The translations under genes and the position numbers were made by a program. The notes below the pieces were generated by a model that was given only the letters and a program-made list of their open reading frames with translations, was not told the DNA's origin and did no database searches. From NCBI GenBank assembly GCA_030424665.1, contig JAUHWN010000019.1, positions 1 through 39,321 of the forward strand: DNA of 39,321 nucleotides, given 5' to 3'. Positions 23,266-31,423 of the stretch are shown here, piece after piece. This DNA is from Bdellovibrionia bacterium (GTDB lineage Bacteria; Bdellovibrionota; Bdellovibrionia; Bdellovibrionales; JAGQZY01). Numbering within the stretch: position 1 is the first letter of the stretch; every line of letters begins with the position of its first letter.

Positions 23266-24675
23266 ATGAAAAACTTTCTATTATTTTTTTTAATTCAATA
23301 TACCTCTCTCTTCGCCTCGGGACTCGACCTAGCGCCAATGAATTACTATCACGTAAAGACAAAGGGATCCAAACAAATACACTTTGATAATCAAGCTCTT
23401 ACAAATGCTGATTACGAGAGCTTTAAAACCTTATTGCCCTCTGATAATTTTGCGAGAGACAAAAACAACTTGTACTTTAAAGGTCATAAAATTACTGGCC
23501 TCGATCGGAAAAATTTTAAAGCCTACTCAAACTACCTAGGGAGTGATGGGTCAAATCTCATCCTACTAAATTCCACTAAAAATCCCCCTTTCGAGAAAAT
23601 ATCCAAAAAAGCATTTCAAAAACTATCCAGCCACTTTTTCAAAGACGACTCTAACATCTACTTTTTGCGTATAAAAAACACAAACAATGGTCCGATGACA
23701 AAAACAGTTCTTCAAAAAGTTAAGGGAGCAAAAAGTAGGGAATTTAGAATTCTATTCGAAGAGGATCGTCCCATAGATGATCCAGGCACGATAATTGGCA
23801 GAGACAATAATAATATCTATCTTGGCGGAAAGGCCGTCCTCAAGATCGATCCAAAAAGTGAAGTGAGAATTATAAAGAGGAATCCTGCCTTTGGCGTTTA
23901 CCTTGTTATTGGTAAACAGCTTCACTATTTTAATAAAGTGAACCATATCCAAGTTAAAAAGGCAGTACCCAAACACCTCAAATTCATAAATGATGCTTTT
24001 CTTTCAGATGGCATCTCGCTCTTTAAGGCAGGACAAAGAGTGCCACTTAAATACAAAGCGAGCCAAACTATTAAGGCGAATTCCCTTAATATCATCGAAG
24101 AGGTCTGGGGGATCCACAAAGATTCAGTATTTTACCTGGGTAATTCAAAAATTGAAGAGTTTACCGGAGTGAACACCATATCTTTCAAAATACTTAGAAA
24201 CTATTGTAAACACGGGATTGGTTGTATTCACCTGGCCAAGGACACAAAAAGCTATTTCTACGGACCTAAGAAGTATGCGATCAAACCCCTTGATCCCACT
24301 ATGAAGTATGTCCTAGAAAAGCTACCCGATCTAAGGAGAGCCGTGTTCTATCCGGGCACTGGAATTCAAGTAAAAGAAGCCGATCCAGAAACATTCAAGG
24401 TGTTTAAGGAGGGATACGCAAAGGATCATAAAAACTTTTTTTATTACGGTCAAAAAATAGTACCCAAGGTGAATGCGAAAACTTTTAGGGTTATTGGCTA
24501 TGGTTTCGCTAAAGATGCCCAAAGAGTTTACGTCAATGGCCAATGGATAAAACAAGCTGATGCCAAGACATTCAAAAGGGTACCTCCTAAATTTGGATTA
24601 CTTTCTCATTCTTCAGAAAAAATTTGGAGCGACAAAAACTATAGATTTGATCAGAATGGAAAAATTGTTAATTAA
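23266..24675 (+). CDS. Exported DKNYY-family repeat protein
   Basis: This 469-residue protein has a signal peptide (MKNFLLFFLIQYTSLFASG), so it is exported to the periplasm or surface. The mature part contains repeated DKNxxYxxG-type units such as DKNNLYFKGHKI, DDSNIYFL, DNNNIYLGGKAV, DHKNFFYYGQKI and DAQRVYVNGQWI, the pattern of the DKNYY family. These units probably stack into a beta-rich fold for ligand or surface binding; function is unknown. SD AGAGGG precedes the ATG. The stop overlaps the convergent LysR remnant at TTAA. Confidence 0.8.
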   Translation: MKNFLLFFLIQYTSLFASGLDLAPMNYYHVKTKGSKQIHFDNQALTNADYESFKTLLPSDNFARDKNNLYFKGHKITGLDRKNFKAYSNYLGSDGSNLILLNSTKNPPFEKISKKAFQKLSSHFFKDDSNIYFLRIKNTNNGPMTKTVLQKVKGAKSREFRILFEEDRPIDDPGTIIGRDNNNIYLGGKAVLKIDPKSEVRIIKRNPAFGVYLVIGKQLHYFNKVNHIQVKKAVPKHLKFINDAFLSDGISLFKAGQRVPLKYKASQTIKANSLNIIEEVWGIHKDSVFYLGNSKIEEFTGVNTISFKILRNYCKHGIGCIHLAKDTKSYFYGPKKYAIKPLDPTMKYVLEKLPDLRRAVFYPGTGIQVKEADPETFKVFKEGYAKDHKNFFYYGQKIVPKVNAKTFRVIGYGFAKDAQRVYVNGQWIKQADAKTFKRVPPKFGLLSHSSEKIWSDKNYRFDQNGKIVN

Positions 24676-25539
24676 CTTAAATGCCGCAACGTATTCGCGA
24701 TTTTTCTAAATACTGGGTGCTCGATATCTGATTTTCTTTTCATAATATATACTGATTGCTTGTCGCCCTTGACTCCCCTCGGACTTTTTATCTCTGATAA
24801 GCGAAATTGGGATTTTACTTGTTCGTTATGCAGATCCACGACAAATCGAGGCAAATAAGCGACAGCCACACCCTTTCGACAAAACTCCATTGCCGTTTCC
24901 ATCAACTCAACCTGGTACTTAATATTTCGGGGAATCTTATCATCCGGCCAACCATCGAGACCCTTTACTTTATGGGGCACCCTCTATGGGAGTCACCGGT
25001 ACTACGAATGGTAAGTCTGAAAAATTATTCTCCCCATAGGTCCTACCTTTACCGAAGATACCCATTCCAATTGTTCCTACTTTAATGAATTCTAGATCCT
25101 TATTGGGTATGGGCAAGTAAGTGATTCCTATGTCTATTTTTCCTAGTGAAATTTGCTCTTCGAGATGTCCTGGGGTTAATTCTCGAATTTGTATTTGATA
25201 GTCTTCTAAAGATTCAGAAACGAGACGTCCCATAAAGTAGGTCGTGAATACTTCAAATGATCCAATTCTAATGGACTGCTCCTCATAGGAACTCTGCTCA
25301 TTTGTAATCTCTTCAAGTTCTCGAATTAACTTTTTTGCTTTTTCTGCAATTACTTTAGCTCGATCTGTAAAAAGGAGCCGTCGCCCCGAGTGAACGAAAA
25401 GCTGAACTCCAAGTTCTTCCTCTAGTAATTTCATGGCCTTAGAAAGTGCCGGCTGGGAGATATACAAGTGCTCTGCAGCTTCTCGCATGGTCTCTGAATT
25501 ATAAAGCACGGTAAAATATCTAAGTCGATCTATATCCAT
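24672..25539 (-). pseudogene. LysR-type regulator broken by a +1 frameshift
   Basis: This is a LysR-family transcription factor in two frames. The first part (25539 to 24970) has the full winged helix (FTVLYNSETMREAAEHLYISQPALSKAMKLLEEELG) and half the effector domain. It stops after PVTPIEGAP. The rest (KVKGLDGWPDD ... GVAVAYLPRFVV ... NTLRHLS) continues in another frame to 24672. Removing one G from the GGGG run at 24974-24977 (CCCC on the coding strand) restores a continuous ~288-residue protein of normal LysR length. It may be a real inactivation or a sequencing error. It lies divergent from the P450-terpene operon and would be its obvious regulator. Confidence 0.8.
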
Positions 25540-25613
25540 AAGTTAACTAAATATAACTATTATTCACTTTTATTCAAGTTTATATTTTGCGAGATTGTCG
25601 CCAGGAGGCACTT
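25540..25613. promoter_or_regulatory. Divergent LysR / P450 control region
   Basis: This very A+T-rich 74-nt spacer has the palindrome AGTTAACT (25541-25548) next to the LysR start. A longer dyad ATATAA (25551-25556) ... TTATAT (25580-25585) spans it, and TATATT (25581-25586) is a candidate -10 for the P450 gene. The layout fits LysR autoregulation with divergent control of the operon. Confidence 0.42.
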
Positions 25614-26885
25614 ATGCTGGCGCTTATAAAAAATTCAACTGATTCAATAAAAACCCTTATTGATTTTCAAAAAAACCCCTATCTCTTTTTTGATCAGGTA
25701 AAACCAAACGATCTATCCCATATCAAGTATTTGAATATGGGTTTTAAGAACTTTTATTTCTGCTACCATCCAGATCACGCAAAACATATTTTACAAGACA
25801 ACAAAGAAAATTACCCAAAGTCAGATTTAGTTCTCAAAAAAATTCTACCTCTATCCGGTCCGACTGGCTTGATACAACTTAAAGACAAAAAGGCTAAATC
25901 CGTCAGGCAATCCTCTGGCCACCTTATGCATCCTGATCGAGCCAAAAGACTCAGTGAATACGTTAGTTCCTTTGTCGAAGAAGAGTTTGATCGACTCGAC
26001 CAGGCTGCTCAGACTGGAGAAGTGGTTGATCTAAAAGACTTTCTTACCCAGCTTGTATTACGGACGGCAGGTATATTTATTCTGAACAAGGATGTTCAGG
26101 GTCAGGCCGACGATCTTAATGAGGCCTTCGTAGAACTGAATCGAATGGCTGGAGAGTCTTTACGAAGCCTCTTCACCTTTCCCTACTCCCCTAAGAGAAA
26201 TAAATACCTTAAAGTGATTCACCAAGAATTGGATAAAATTATCGATGAACAGCTGCAAAGCAATGACACATCTCTTCTACATGAACTCAACAAAAAAAAT
26301 TATCCAAGATGCTTTATTCGTGATCAAGTTAAGGCATTTATGTTTGCTGGCTATGACACGACAGCATCTTCACTTATCTTCGCTGTCGACTCAGTTGCTC
26401 GATGTAGAAAAAGCCAAAATGGCATCTTTTCTGAAAAAAAACTCGGTTATAGAGAAGCCGAGTTTACTCAAGCTGCCTATAAAGAATCTCTCCGTCTCTA
26501 TCCATCGGCCTATTTTTTACCGCGGCAGTCAATTGAAGACGACATTATCAGAGACCAAAAGATAATGGCAGGAAGCCAACTCTTTATAAGTATTCGTCAC
26601 GTTCAACGCTGCCCCGAAGTTTTCGAAAAACCAGATCAATTCATACCAGAACGGTTTCTTGAGAAACTGAAGCACAGTCACGGTTTCATTCCTTTTGGCG
26701 GCGGAGCTCGAATCTGTATCGGCGCTCCACTCGCAATAATGGAAGCCACTGTGGTATTACAAAAACTCTGCGAACGCTACGAATTCGAGGCAGCAAAAGA
26801 AACCCCACCAGAAATTGAAGGACTCATAACTGCCCACACCAAATCACCCTTATATTTGCGGTTAAAACGGAGGTCATCATGCTAA
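25614..26885 (+). CDS. Cytochrome P450
   Basis: This 423-residue soluble heme monooxygenase is complete in its key motifs. The I-helix is AGYDTT (245-250), the K-helix ExxR is E291-R294 (KESLRLYP), and the heme loop is FIPFGGGARICIG with thiolate Cys368. There is no N-terminal membrane anchor, so it is a bacterial cytosolic type needing separate redox partners, none of which lie nearby. ATG 25614 is chosen because a perfect AGGAGG sits 5 nt upstream; the TTG at 25587 lacks this. The 7-nt overlap with the terpene synthase gene implies that it oxidises the terpene product. Confidence 0.93.
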   Translation: MLALIKNSTDSIKTLIDFQKNPYLFFDQVKPNDLSHIKYLNMGFKNFYFCYHPDHAKHILQDNKENYPKSDLVLKKILPLSGPTGLIQLKDKKAKSVRQSSGHLMHPDRAKRLSEYVSSFVEEEFDRLDQAAQTGEVVDLKDFLTQLVLRTAGIFILNKDVQGQADDLNEAFVELNRMAGESLRSLFTFPYSPKRNKYLKVIHQELDKIIDEQLQSNDTSLLHELNKKNYPRCFIRDQVKAFMFAGYDTTASSLIFAVDSVARCRKSQNGIFSEKKLGYREAEFTQAAYKESLRLYPSAYFLPRQSIEDDIIRDQKIMAGSQLFISIRHVQRCPEVFEKPDQFIPERFLEKLKHSHGFIPFGGGARICIGAPLAIMEATVVLQKLCERYEFEAAKETPPEIEGLITAHTKSPLYLRLKRRSSC

Positions 26886-27718
26886 ATGCCATCGATCTAA
26901 ATTCATTTAGGAGTATTACGCCATTTAGAGACCAGAGACTTTTTCAAGAGTTTTTACCAAAAGGGTATCGAATTACAAGTATTGATTCCCTTGAAAATAT
27001 TGATGAGGTTATTCAATTAAAAGTTATACTAGGCGCAATTATAACTCTCTATGATGACTTTGCAGACAGGCCCGGCCATCAAAACACAAAACTATTAAGA
27101 GTCCTATATAAATTGCCTTTTGAACCCATAGAAAGTCATTCTAGTCTTTTCAATAAGGTAGAAAGTGAAAGTATTAATTTAGCGATCAGCCTCTTTGAGA
27201 AGTTACTAGGAGGTCTTAGAAGGTTGCCAAATTATAAGAGGCTCAAAGAGCTCTTTTTCTATGACTTATCACAGTTTTACAATGCGAATTACTATAGTGA
27301 ACTCCTCGGAAAATACCACTTTATTAGAAACCCCCTTGAAAACCGTATATACCTTCATCACAACATGGGAATGGTCATGGCGGGAATGATAGATTTAATG
27401 AGTCTATCTCGTCTCGAGATTGAAGAGGTTGGGCCGGCCCGAAACATTTTTCTTTTGGGCCAAAGGGCCGGACGCATTTCGAACGTGCTGAGCACCTACG
27501 AGCGTGAGATAGCTGAGGGAGATCTAACAAATGAACTCTTGTCATTTTTTAAGGGTAAAAGCTTGCGAGAAAAAATTCATCTCTTAGAAAAAGAACATCA
27601 GGAGATTATCAAAGAAGTTAAGAGTTTCACTTATCTAAAGAGTTTTTCTTCAAAGAAGTATAGTGAAGGAATTGAACAGTTACACCGTCTTCATTTTGAA
27701 TCTAAGGAGGTCATCTAA
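26879..27718 (+). CDS. Class I terpene synthase
   Basis: This 279-residue all-helical protein has the two metal-binding motifs of class I terpene cyclases. DDFAD (D59, D60, D63) in ITLYDDFADRPG is the aspartate-rich site. NVLSTYERE (N202, T206, E210) in GRISNVLSTYEREIAEGD is an NSE triad in which the second D is replaced by V203. The ~140-residue spacing between motifs is normal, and overall length is shorter than many bacterial cyclases. It would cyclise a prenyl diphosphate with Mg2+; chain length and product are not predictable. GGAGG lies 5 nt before the ATG. It is coupled to the P450 (7-nt overlap) and the GFA gene (1-nt overlap). Confidence 0.78.
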   Translation: MLNAIDLNSFRSITPFRDQRLFQEFLPKGYRITSIDSLENIDEVIQLKVILGAIITLYDDFADRPGHQNTKLLRVLYKLPFEPIESHSSLFNKVESESINLAISLFEKLLGGLRRLPNYKRLKELFFYDLSQFYNANYYSELLGKYHFIRNPLENRIYLHHNMGMVMAGMIDLMSLSRLEIEEVGPARNIFLLGQRAGRISNVLSTYEREIAEGDLTNELLSFFKGKSLREKIHLLEKEHQEIIKEVKSFTYLKSFSSKKYSEGIEQLHRLHFESKEVI

Positions 27719-28128
27719 TGATAAAAGGACAGTGCCTATGTGGCGAAATTGAGTTTACGGCCGATGAATTACCAGGGATGGTCTTCAACTGCCATTGCCA
27801 CCGTTGCCAAAAATCCCATGGTGCCGCCTATTCAACACAGGTACTATGTAGACCTGAAACCTTGCAGCTACAAAAGGGGAAGGGGCAACTCAAAGAATTT
27901 ATGGCCCCTACGGCAATAAGAGCTTTTTGCAATAATTGTGGTTCTCGATTAATGAATTACAGTCCTGATAAGGAGTCTTATTTGAGCGTTTCTCTTGGAG
28001 TAATTATCGAAAGTAGCCAATTTGCACCTATAGGAGAATGCTATGTTGAGCAAAAGCAAGAACATACTCGTCTCAACTGCAATATTCCTCATTTCGAAAA
28101 ACTTCCAGAACTACCAGCAGGAAATTAG
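27718..28128 (+). CDS. Second GFA-family zinc protein
   Basis: This 136-residue GFA-fold protein has zinc cysteines C6-x-C8 (GQCLCGEIEF), the group CHCHRCQKSHG and FCNNCGSRL. It starts MIKGQC like the GFA protein at 20404, but the rest is clearly different (classic GFA spacing here). It overlaps the terpene synthase stop by 1 nt (TAATG) behind AAGGAGG, so it is part of that operon. A role in thiol adduct or aldehyde chemistry is possible; the substrate is unknown. Confidence 0.88.
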   Translation: MIKGQCLCGEIEFTADELPGMVFNCHCHRCQKSHGAAYSTQVLCRPETLQLQKGKGQLKEFMAPTAIRAFCNNCGSRLMNYSPDKESYLSVSLGVIIESSQFAPIGECYVEQKQEHTRLNCNIPHFEKLPELPAGN

Positions 28129-28210
28129 ACAGGTTTTACAGAAGGCATATGACACCTATTGACGAAGTCTTCACTGAGTTATAAAAAACGAAGCAGGATA
28201 AGGAGAAAAC

Positions 28211-28582
28211 ATGAAATATCCATTTCATATGTCTATAGGCGTACAGTCGATAACCGAGTCTCAAAAATTTTTTACCGAGGTTCTAGGTGCTAAAATAACT
28301 CATCAAGAGGCTTCATATTGTAACGTCGAGCTGTTCCAACATCAAATTACTCTGAAACCTGTTCCAGATATTGAGGTGACTCTTCCTCATTTCCACTTTG
28401 GTATTAATATGTCTCTAGTGGAATTTGAAGAAATCTCTAAAAAAATTCTCAAGGACCATGACGAATTCGTGGCCATGAAACCCAAAGTAGTTGATAAAGG
28501 AACGAGTTTGGAACGAAGAAAAATGTATTTAAAATGTCCAACCGGATACACCGTCGAGATAAAGGGTTACGGTGATGCCTAG
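28211..28582 (+). CDS. VOC-family (glyoxalase-fold) protein
   Basis: This 123-residue vicinal-oxygen-chelate protein has an N-terminal beta-alpha unit FHMSIGVQSITESQKFFTEVLGA, a middle histidine pair FHFGINM and the C-terminal YLKCPTGYTVEIKGY carrying the usual Glu ligand. It follows the GFA gene by 82 nt with AAGGAGA before the ATG and is close to the epimerase gene. It may be part of, or read through from, the P450-terpene operon. Substrate is unknown. Confidence 0.82.
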   Translation: MKYPFHMSIGVQSITESQKFFTEVLGAKITHQEASYCNVELFQHQITLKPVPDIEVTLPHFHFGINMSLVEFEEISKKILKDHDEFVAMKPKVVDKGTSLERRKMYLKCPTGYTVEIKGYGDA

Positions 28583-28609
28583 CCGGGAGCAGACCTAAGG
28601 GGAGATTTA

Positions 28610-29473
28610 ATGAACATTCTAATACTTGGTGGTAATCGTTTTTTTGGAAACAAGCTCGCCCAGAAACTTGTTGCAAACGGAGATGATGTGACTCTTCTCA
28701 ATCGAGGTAATACCGATGATCAGCTCGGAAACTCTGTGCAACGAATTTGTTGTGATCGCGGTGATGCTAAAAAACTCAGCCAGGCTCTTGAGGGTAAAAG
28801 CTATGACGTCGTTTATGATCAAATTTGCTATGACTATAATACTGCCAAACAGGCCTGTGAGGTTTTTAAGAATAAAACAGATCGGTATATTTTTACCTCC
28901 TCTCAATCAGTCTACGAACCAGGACAGGCTATAAAAGAAAAGTCTTTCGACCCTAAAACTCATAAAATTGATAAAGAAGAGACGTCTGAGTCCAGCTATG
29001 CCGAAGCAAAAAGACAAGCTGAAGTCGGCTTTGAAAAATTTGCTCCCTTTGATATCTGCTCGATTCGCTTCCCGATCGTTGTCGGTCACGACGACTATAC
29101 AAAGAGATTTGATTTTCATAGGGATCGAATAAAAAGCGGAGAACCCATTTACTTTCCAAACAAAGAGGCGAGAATCTCATTTGTTACTTCCGACTTTGCT
29201 GGCGAGGTTTTATTCAAACTAGCGCGTTTGGATTTTACTGGCCCACTAAATGTGGCTAGTCCTAGCCCCATTAAGCTCTCTCGGTTTGTCGAAATCATAG
29301 AAAACCATTTTGGTAAAAACTGTGTTTATGCAAGCGAAGCGAACGAAACAAATCACTCTCCTTACGGTATTTCAAAGGATTGGTATATGAATTGTGATCG
29401 TCTAAAAGACTTAGGCCTCATAGGAGAAGAGATTGAAACGTGGTTGCCTGAAATGCTATCTTCGGCGGATTAA
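28610..29473 (+). CDS. NAD-dependent epimerase/reductase, extended SDR
   Basis: This 287-residue extended short-chain dehydrogenase has the nucleotide-binding glycine motif LGGNRFFG (6-13), YIFTSSQSVYEPG carrying the active-site Ser region (~98), and Y130-xxx-K134 (SYAEAK). The GGNRFFG variant resembles the CSP41/atypical epimerase group, some of which bind RNA or act on sugars. SD AAGGGGAG. It lies 27 nt behind the VOC gene. It could alter a hydroxyl on the terpene product or act in sugar metabolism; I cannot decide. Confidence 0.85.
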   Translation: MNILILGGNRFFGNKLAQKLVANGDDVTLLNRGNTDDQLGNSVQRICCDRGDAKKLSQALEGKSYDVVYDQICYDYNTAKQACEVFKNKTDRYIFTSSQSVYEPGQAIKEKSFDPKTHKIDKEETSESSYAEAKRQAEVGFEKFAPFDICSIRFPIVVGHDDYTKRFDFHRDRIKSGEPIYFPNKEARISFVTSDFAGEVLFKLARLDFTGPLNVASPSPIKLSRFVEIIENHFGKNCVYASEANETNHSPYGISKDWYMNCDRLKDLGLIGEEIETWLPEMLSSAD

Positions 29474-29640
29474 TGAAGCTTGAATTATGCTCCGGCGAAT
29501 ACTCCGTAATTAAACTAAAAAATATGAGTAGTATTCCCGAGACTGTTTACAGCAAGTCCTTTTATTCAATAACCAAGACTCCTGAGGAACTTTCTCAAAC
29601 AATTGAAAGTTTAGAAGCTAAAGGCTTTAGCTTTGTCTAA
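29473..29640 (+). CDS. 55-residue ACT-domain-like small protein
   Basis: This short gene overlaps the epimerase stop by 1 nt (TAATG) and encodes 55 residues beginning MKLELCSGEYSVIKL and containing SKSFYSITKTPEELSQ. The pattern GEYSV ... FYSITKTPEELS matches the first half of a family of ACT-domain proteins that are usually ~130 residues long. This copy ends near where the second half would begin, so it is either a truncated relic or a minimal version. Translational coupling argues that it is translated. Function is unknown. Confidence 0.55.
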   Translation: MKLELCSGEYSVIKLKNMSSIPETVYSKSFYSITKTPEELSQTIESLEAKGFSFV

Positions 29641-29748
29641 AAATTCTAGATAAATTTAACTTATGTGCTAAATCAATTAATTCTGTACGGAGAACTCTCG
29701 CGAGGTATGCTAAATACTATACGCGAAAGTCGCTCGTAGAGGATCGTA

Positions 29749-30597
29749 ATGTTAGAAATAAAAGTTTATAACAATACCAATCAGTTCTGGAATGCGGTCT
29801 CCCCCACCCTGATTGAAGAAGAGGCGAAGAACTGCCTGTTCCTCGGGCTCCTAAATAACTTTAGGTCTGATGATACGGACTGTATGTACCAGAGTGCCGT
29901 TTTTGAAAATGGGCGGCTTGTGTCTGCTCTCTTGATTAGTCGATTTCGAGGCAACAGCAACATCGTGGCGACCCCGATAGAGTCCGAGGAGGTTGCTCGA
30001 GTACTTATCGAAGGTTTAGAGAAAAGCGGTTCAATCTACAATGGACTCATCGCTGAAAAGTCGAGCTCAGAAATTTACCAGAAGCTTTTTAAGGAACTTG
30101 GTCTTGGAATAGAAGTTCATATGCGACAGGGAATTTACTACTGTAACAAGGTAACTCATACCCCCCTTCCGAAGAGCCTTAATTTTCGACTCGCCGAAAA
30201 AAGAGACATCGAAACGGTCGGAGAATGGATTGAAGGCTTTCATAGAGAAGCCGTTCCCCATGACCCTCCGATTACAGGTAAAGATGCCGCTGCAGCAAAA
30301 ATTGACCAAAAAATGGTTTACCTCCTTGAAAACGAAGACGGACCCATATCGATGGCGGGATGGAGTCGGGATATCGGCACATCGTGTTCAGTAAACCTCG
30401 TTTATACACCAAAAGAACTACGAAAGAATGGTTATGCGAGCATGGTGACCGCTCGGATCACTCAGGAGATGCTTAATAGGGGCAAGAAAGAGACTAATTT
30501 ATTTACTGATCTCGATAATCCCACTTCGAATAAAATCTATCAAAACATTGGTTATAAATTCGTCTGTAATTCAATTCATCTTGGATTAACGCGCTAA
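29749..30597 (+). CDS. GNAT-family N-acetyltransferase
   Basis: This 282-residue protein has a poorly conserved N-terminal half (possibly a degenerate GNAT fold) and a C-terminal acetyltransferase domain from about 150. The acetyl-CoA motif A is NLVYTPKELRKNGYASMVTA, and the motif B region is NLFTDLDNPTSNKIYQNIGYKFVC. It uses acetyl-CoA to modify an amine; the substrate is not evident. SD AGAGGA. CTCGCGAG and other CGCGA repeats lie in the 108-nt upstream spacer, without a clear promoter. Confidence 0.85.
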   Translation: MLEIKVYNNTNQFWNAVSPTLIEEEAKNCLFLGLLNNFRSDDTDCMYQSAVFENGRLVSALLISRFRGNSNIVATPIESEEVARVLIEGLEKSGSIYNGLIAEKSSSEIYQKLFKELGLGIEVHMRQGIYYCNKVTHTPLPKSLNFRLAEKRDIETVGEWIEGFHREAVPHDPPITGKDAAAAKIDQKMVYLLENEDGPISMAGWSRDIGTSCSVNLVYTPKELRKNGYASMVTARITQEMLNRGKKETNLFTDLDNPTSNKIYQNIGYKFVCNSIHLGLTR

Positions 30598-30615
30598 ATT
30601 TGAAATACTAGTCCA

Positions 30616-31008
30616 ATGAATAAGGACGTTGCTGAGGTTTTTAAATCCTATCCTCCTACCTACAGAAAAAAACTCAAGGAGCTTCGCAGCTTGATTTTGG
30701 AAGTTGCTGATCAGCTCCCAGAAATCGGACGCCTTGAAGAAACGCTCAAATGGGGAGAACCTAGCTACCTCCCTTTCTTAAAAAGAGTGGGGACCACGGT
30801 TCGAATTCATTGGAAAGAAAAGCAGTCCGACCAATACGCAATGTATTTTAGTTGCAATACAAATATGATTGCTAAGATCAAAAAGGCCTATAAAAATAAA
30901 TTCAAATATGAGGGGAATCGTGCCATTGTCTTTTCACTAGATGATAAACTGCCAAGGAAAGAGCTCAAAGAGTGCATAAAAATGGCACTAACTTATCACC
31001 TAAATTAG
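30616..31008 (+). CDS. DUF1801 protein
   Basis: This 130-residue protein has the DUF1801/YdhG-like fold: an N-terminal helical part (YPPTYRKKLKELRSLILEVADQLPEIGRLEETLKWGEPSY) followed by beta strands with AMYFSCNTNM and GNRAIVFSLDDKLPRKEL. Some relatives are called iron chaperones (frataxin-like), but this is not established for the bacterial family in general. It lies 18 nt after the GNAT gene and 43 nt before a VOC gene, so it probably belongs to a small operon. Confidence 0.82.
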   Translation: MNKDVAEVFKSYPPTYRKKLKELRSLILEVADQLPEIGRLEETLKWGEPSYLPFLKRVGTTVRIHWKEKQSDQYAMYFSCNTNMIAKIKKAYKNKFKYEGNRAIVFSLDDKLPRKELKECIKMALTYHLN

Positions 31009-31051
31009 CTGGCGCCGCTCATTATTAGGAAGAATCAGAATAGGAGAACAA

Positions 31052-31423
31052 ATGAATATTGGAGCGTTTTCAATTAGTCTCAATGTAAAAGATCTACAAA
31101 AGTCCAAAAATTTTTATGAAACCTTGGGGTTTCAGGTTTTTGCTGGTGATGAATCTCAAAACTGGCTAATTATGAAATCTGAAAATTCGACCATAGGACT
31201 CTTTCAGGGAATGTTTGAGCAAAATATTATGACCTTCAATCCAGGTTGGGATCAAAACTGTAACAAACTTGATAATTTTAGAGACATTAGAGAGCTTCAA
31301 TCTGATCTTAAAAATCAAGGAATCGAGTTTTCGAAAACGGTAGAGGAAGGATCCTCCGGACCAGGCAGTTTTGTTATTAACGACCCCGATGGAAACACAA
31401 TTTTATTTGACCAACACGTTTAA
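31052..31423 (+). CDS. VOC-family (glyoxalase-fold) protein
   Basis: This 123-residue protein reads [24 protein letters not shown], with IGLFQGMF in the middle and [17 protein letters not shown] at the C-terminus. The first-strand metal histidine is replaced by serine and the last-strand Glu by Asp, so metal binding may be weak or absent. SD AGGAGA. It is the third gene after the GNAT and DUF1801 genes. Its stop shares TTAA with the convergent ABC permease. Confidence 0.84.
   Translation: MNIGAFSISLNVKDLQKSKNFYETLGFQVFAGDESQNWLIMKSENSTIGLFQGMFEQNIMTFNPGWDQNCNKLDNFRDIRELQSDLKNQGIEFSKTVEEGSSGPGSFVINDPDGNTILFDQHV

Noticed and set aside
24970-24980. Programmed ribosomal frameshift in the LysR gene
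   Set aside because: There is only a four-base run, with no slippery heptamer and no clear downstream pseudoknot. Simple mutation or sequence error is more likely.
26879-27718. Naming the terpene synthase as geosmin or 2-methylisoborneol synthase
   Set aside because: It is much shorter than geosmin synthase, has only one domain, and no methyltransferase lies nearby. The product cannot be named.
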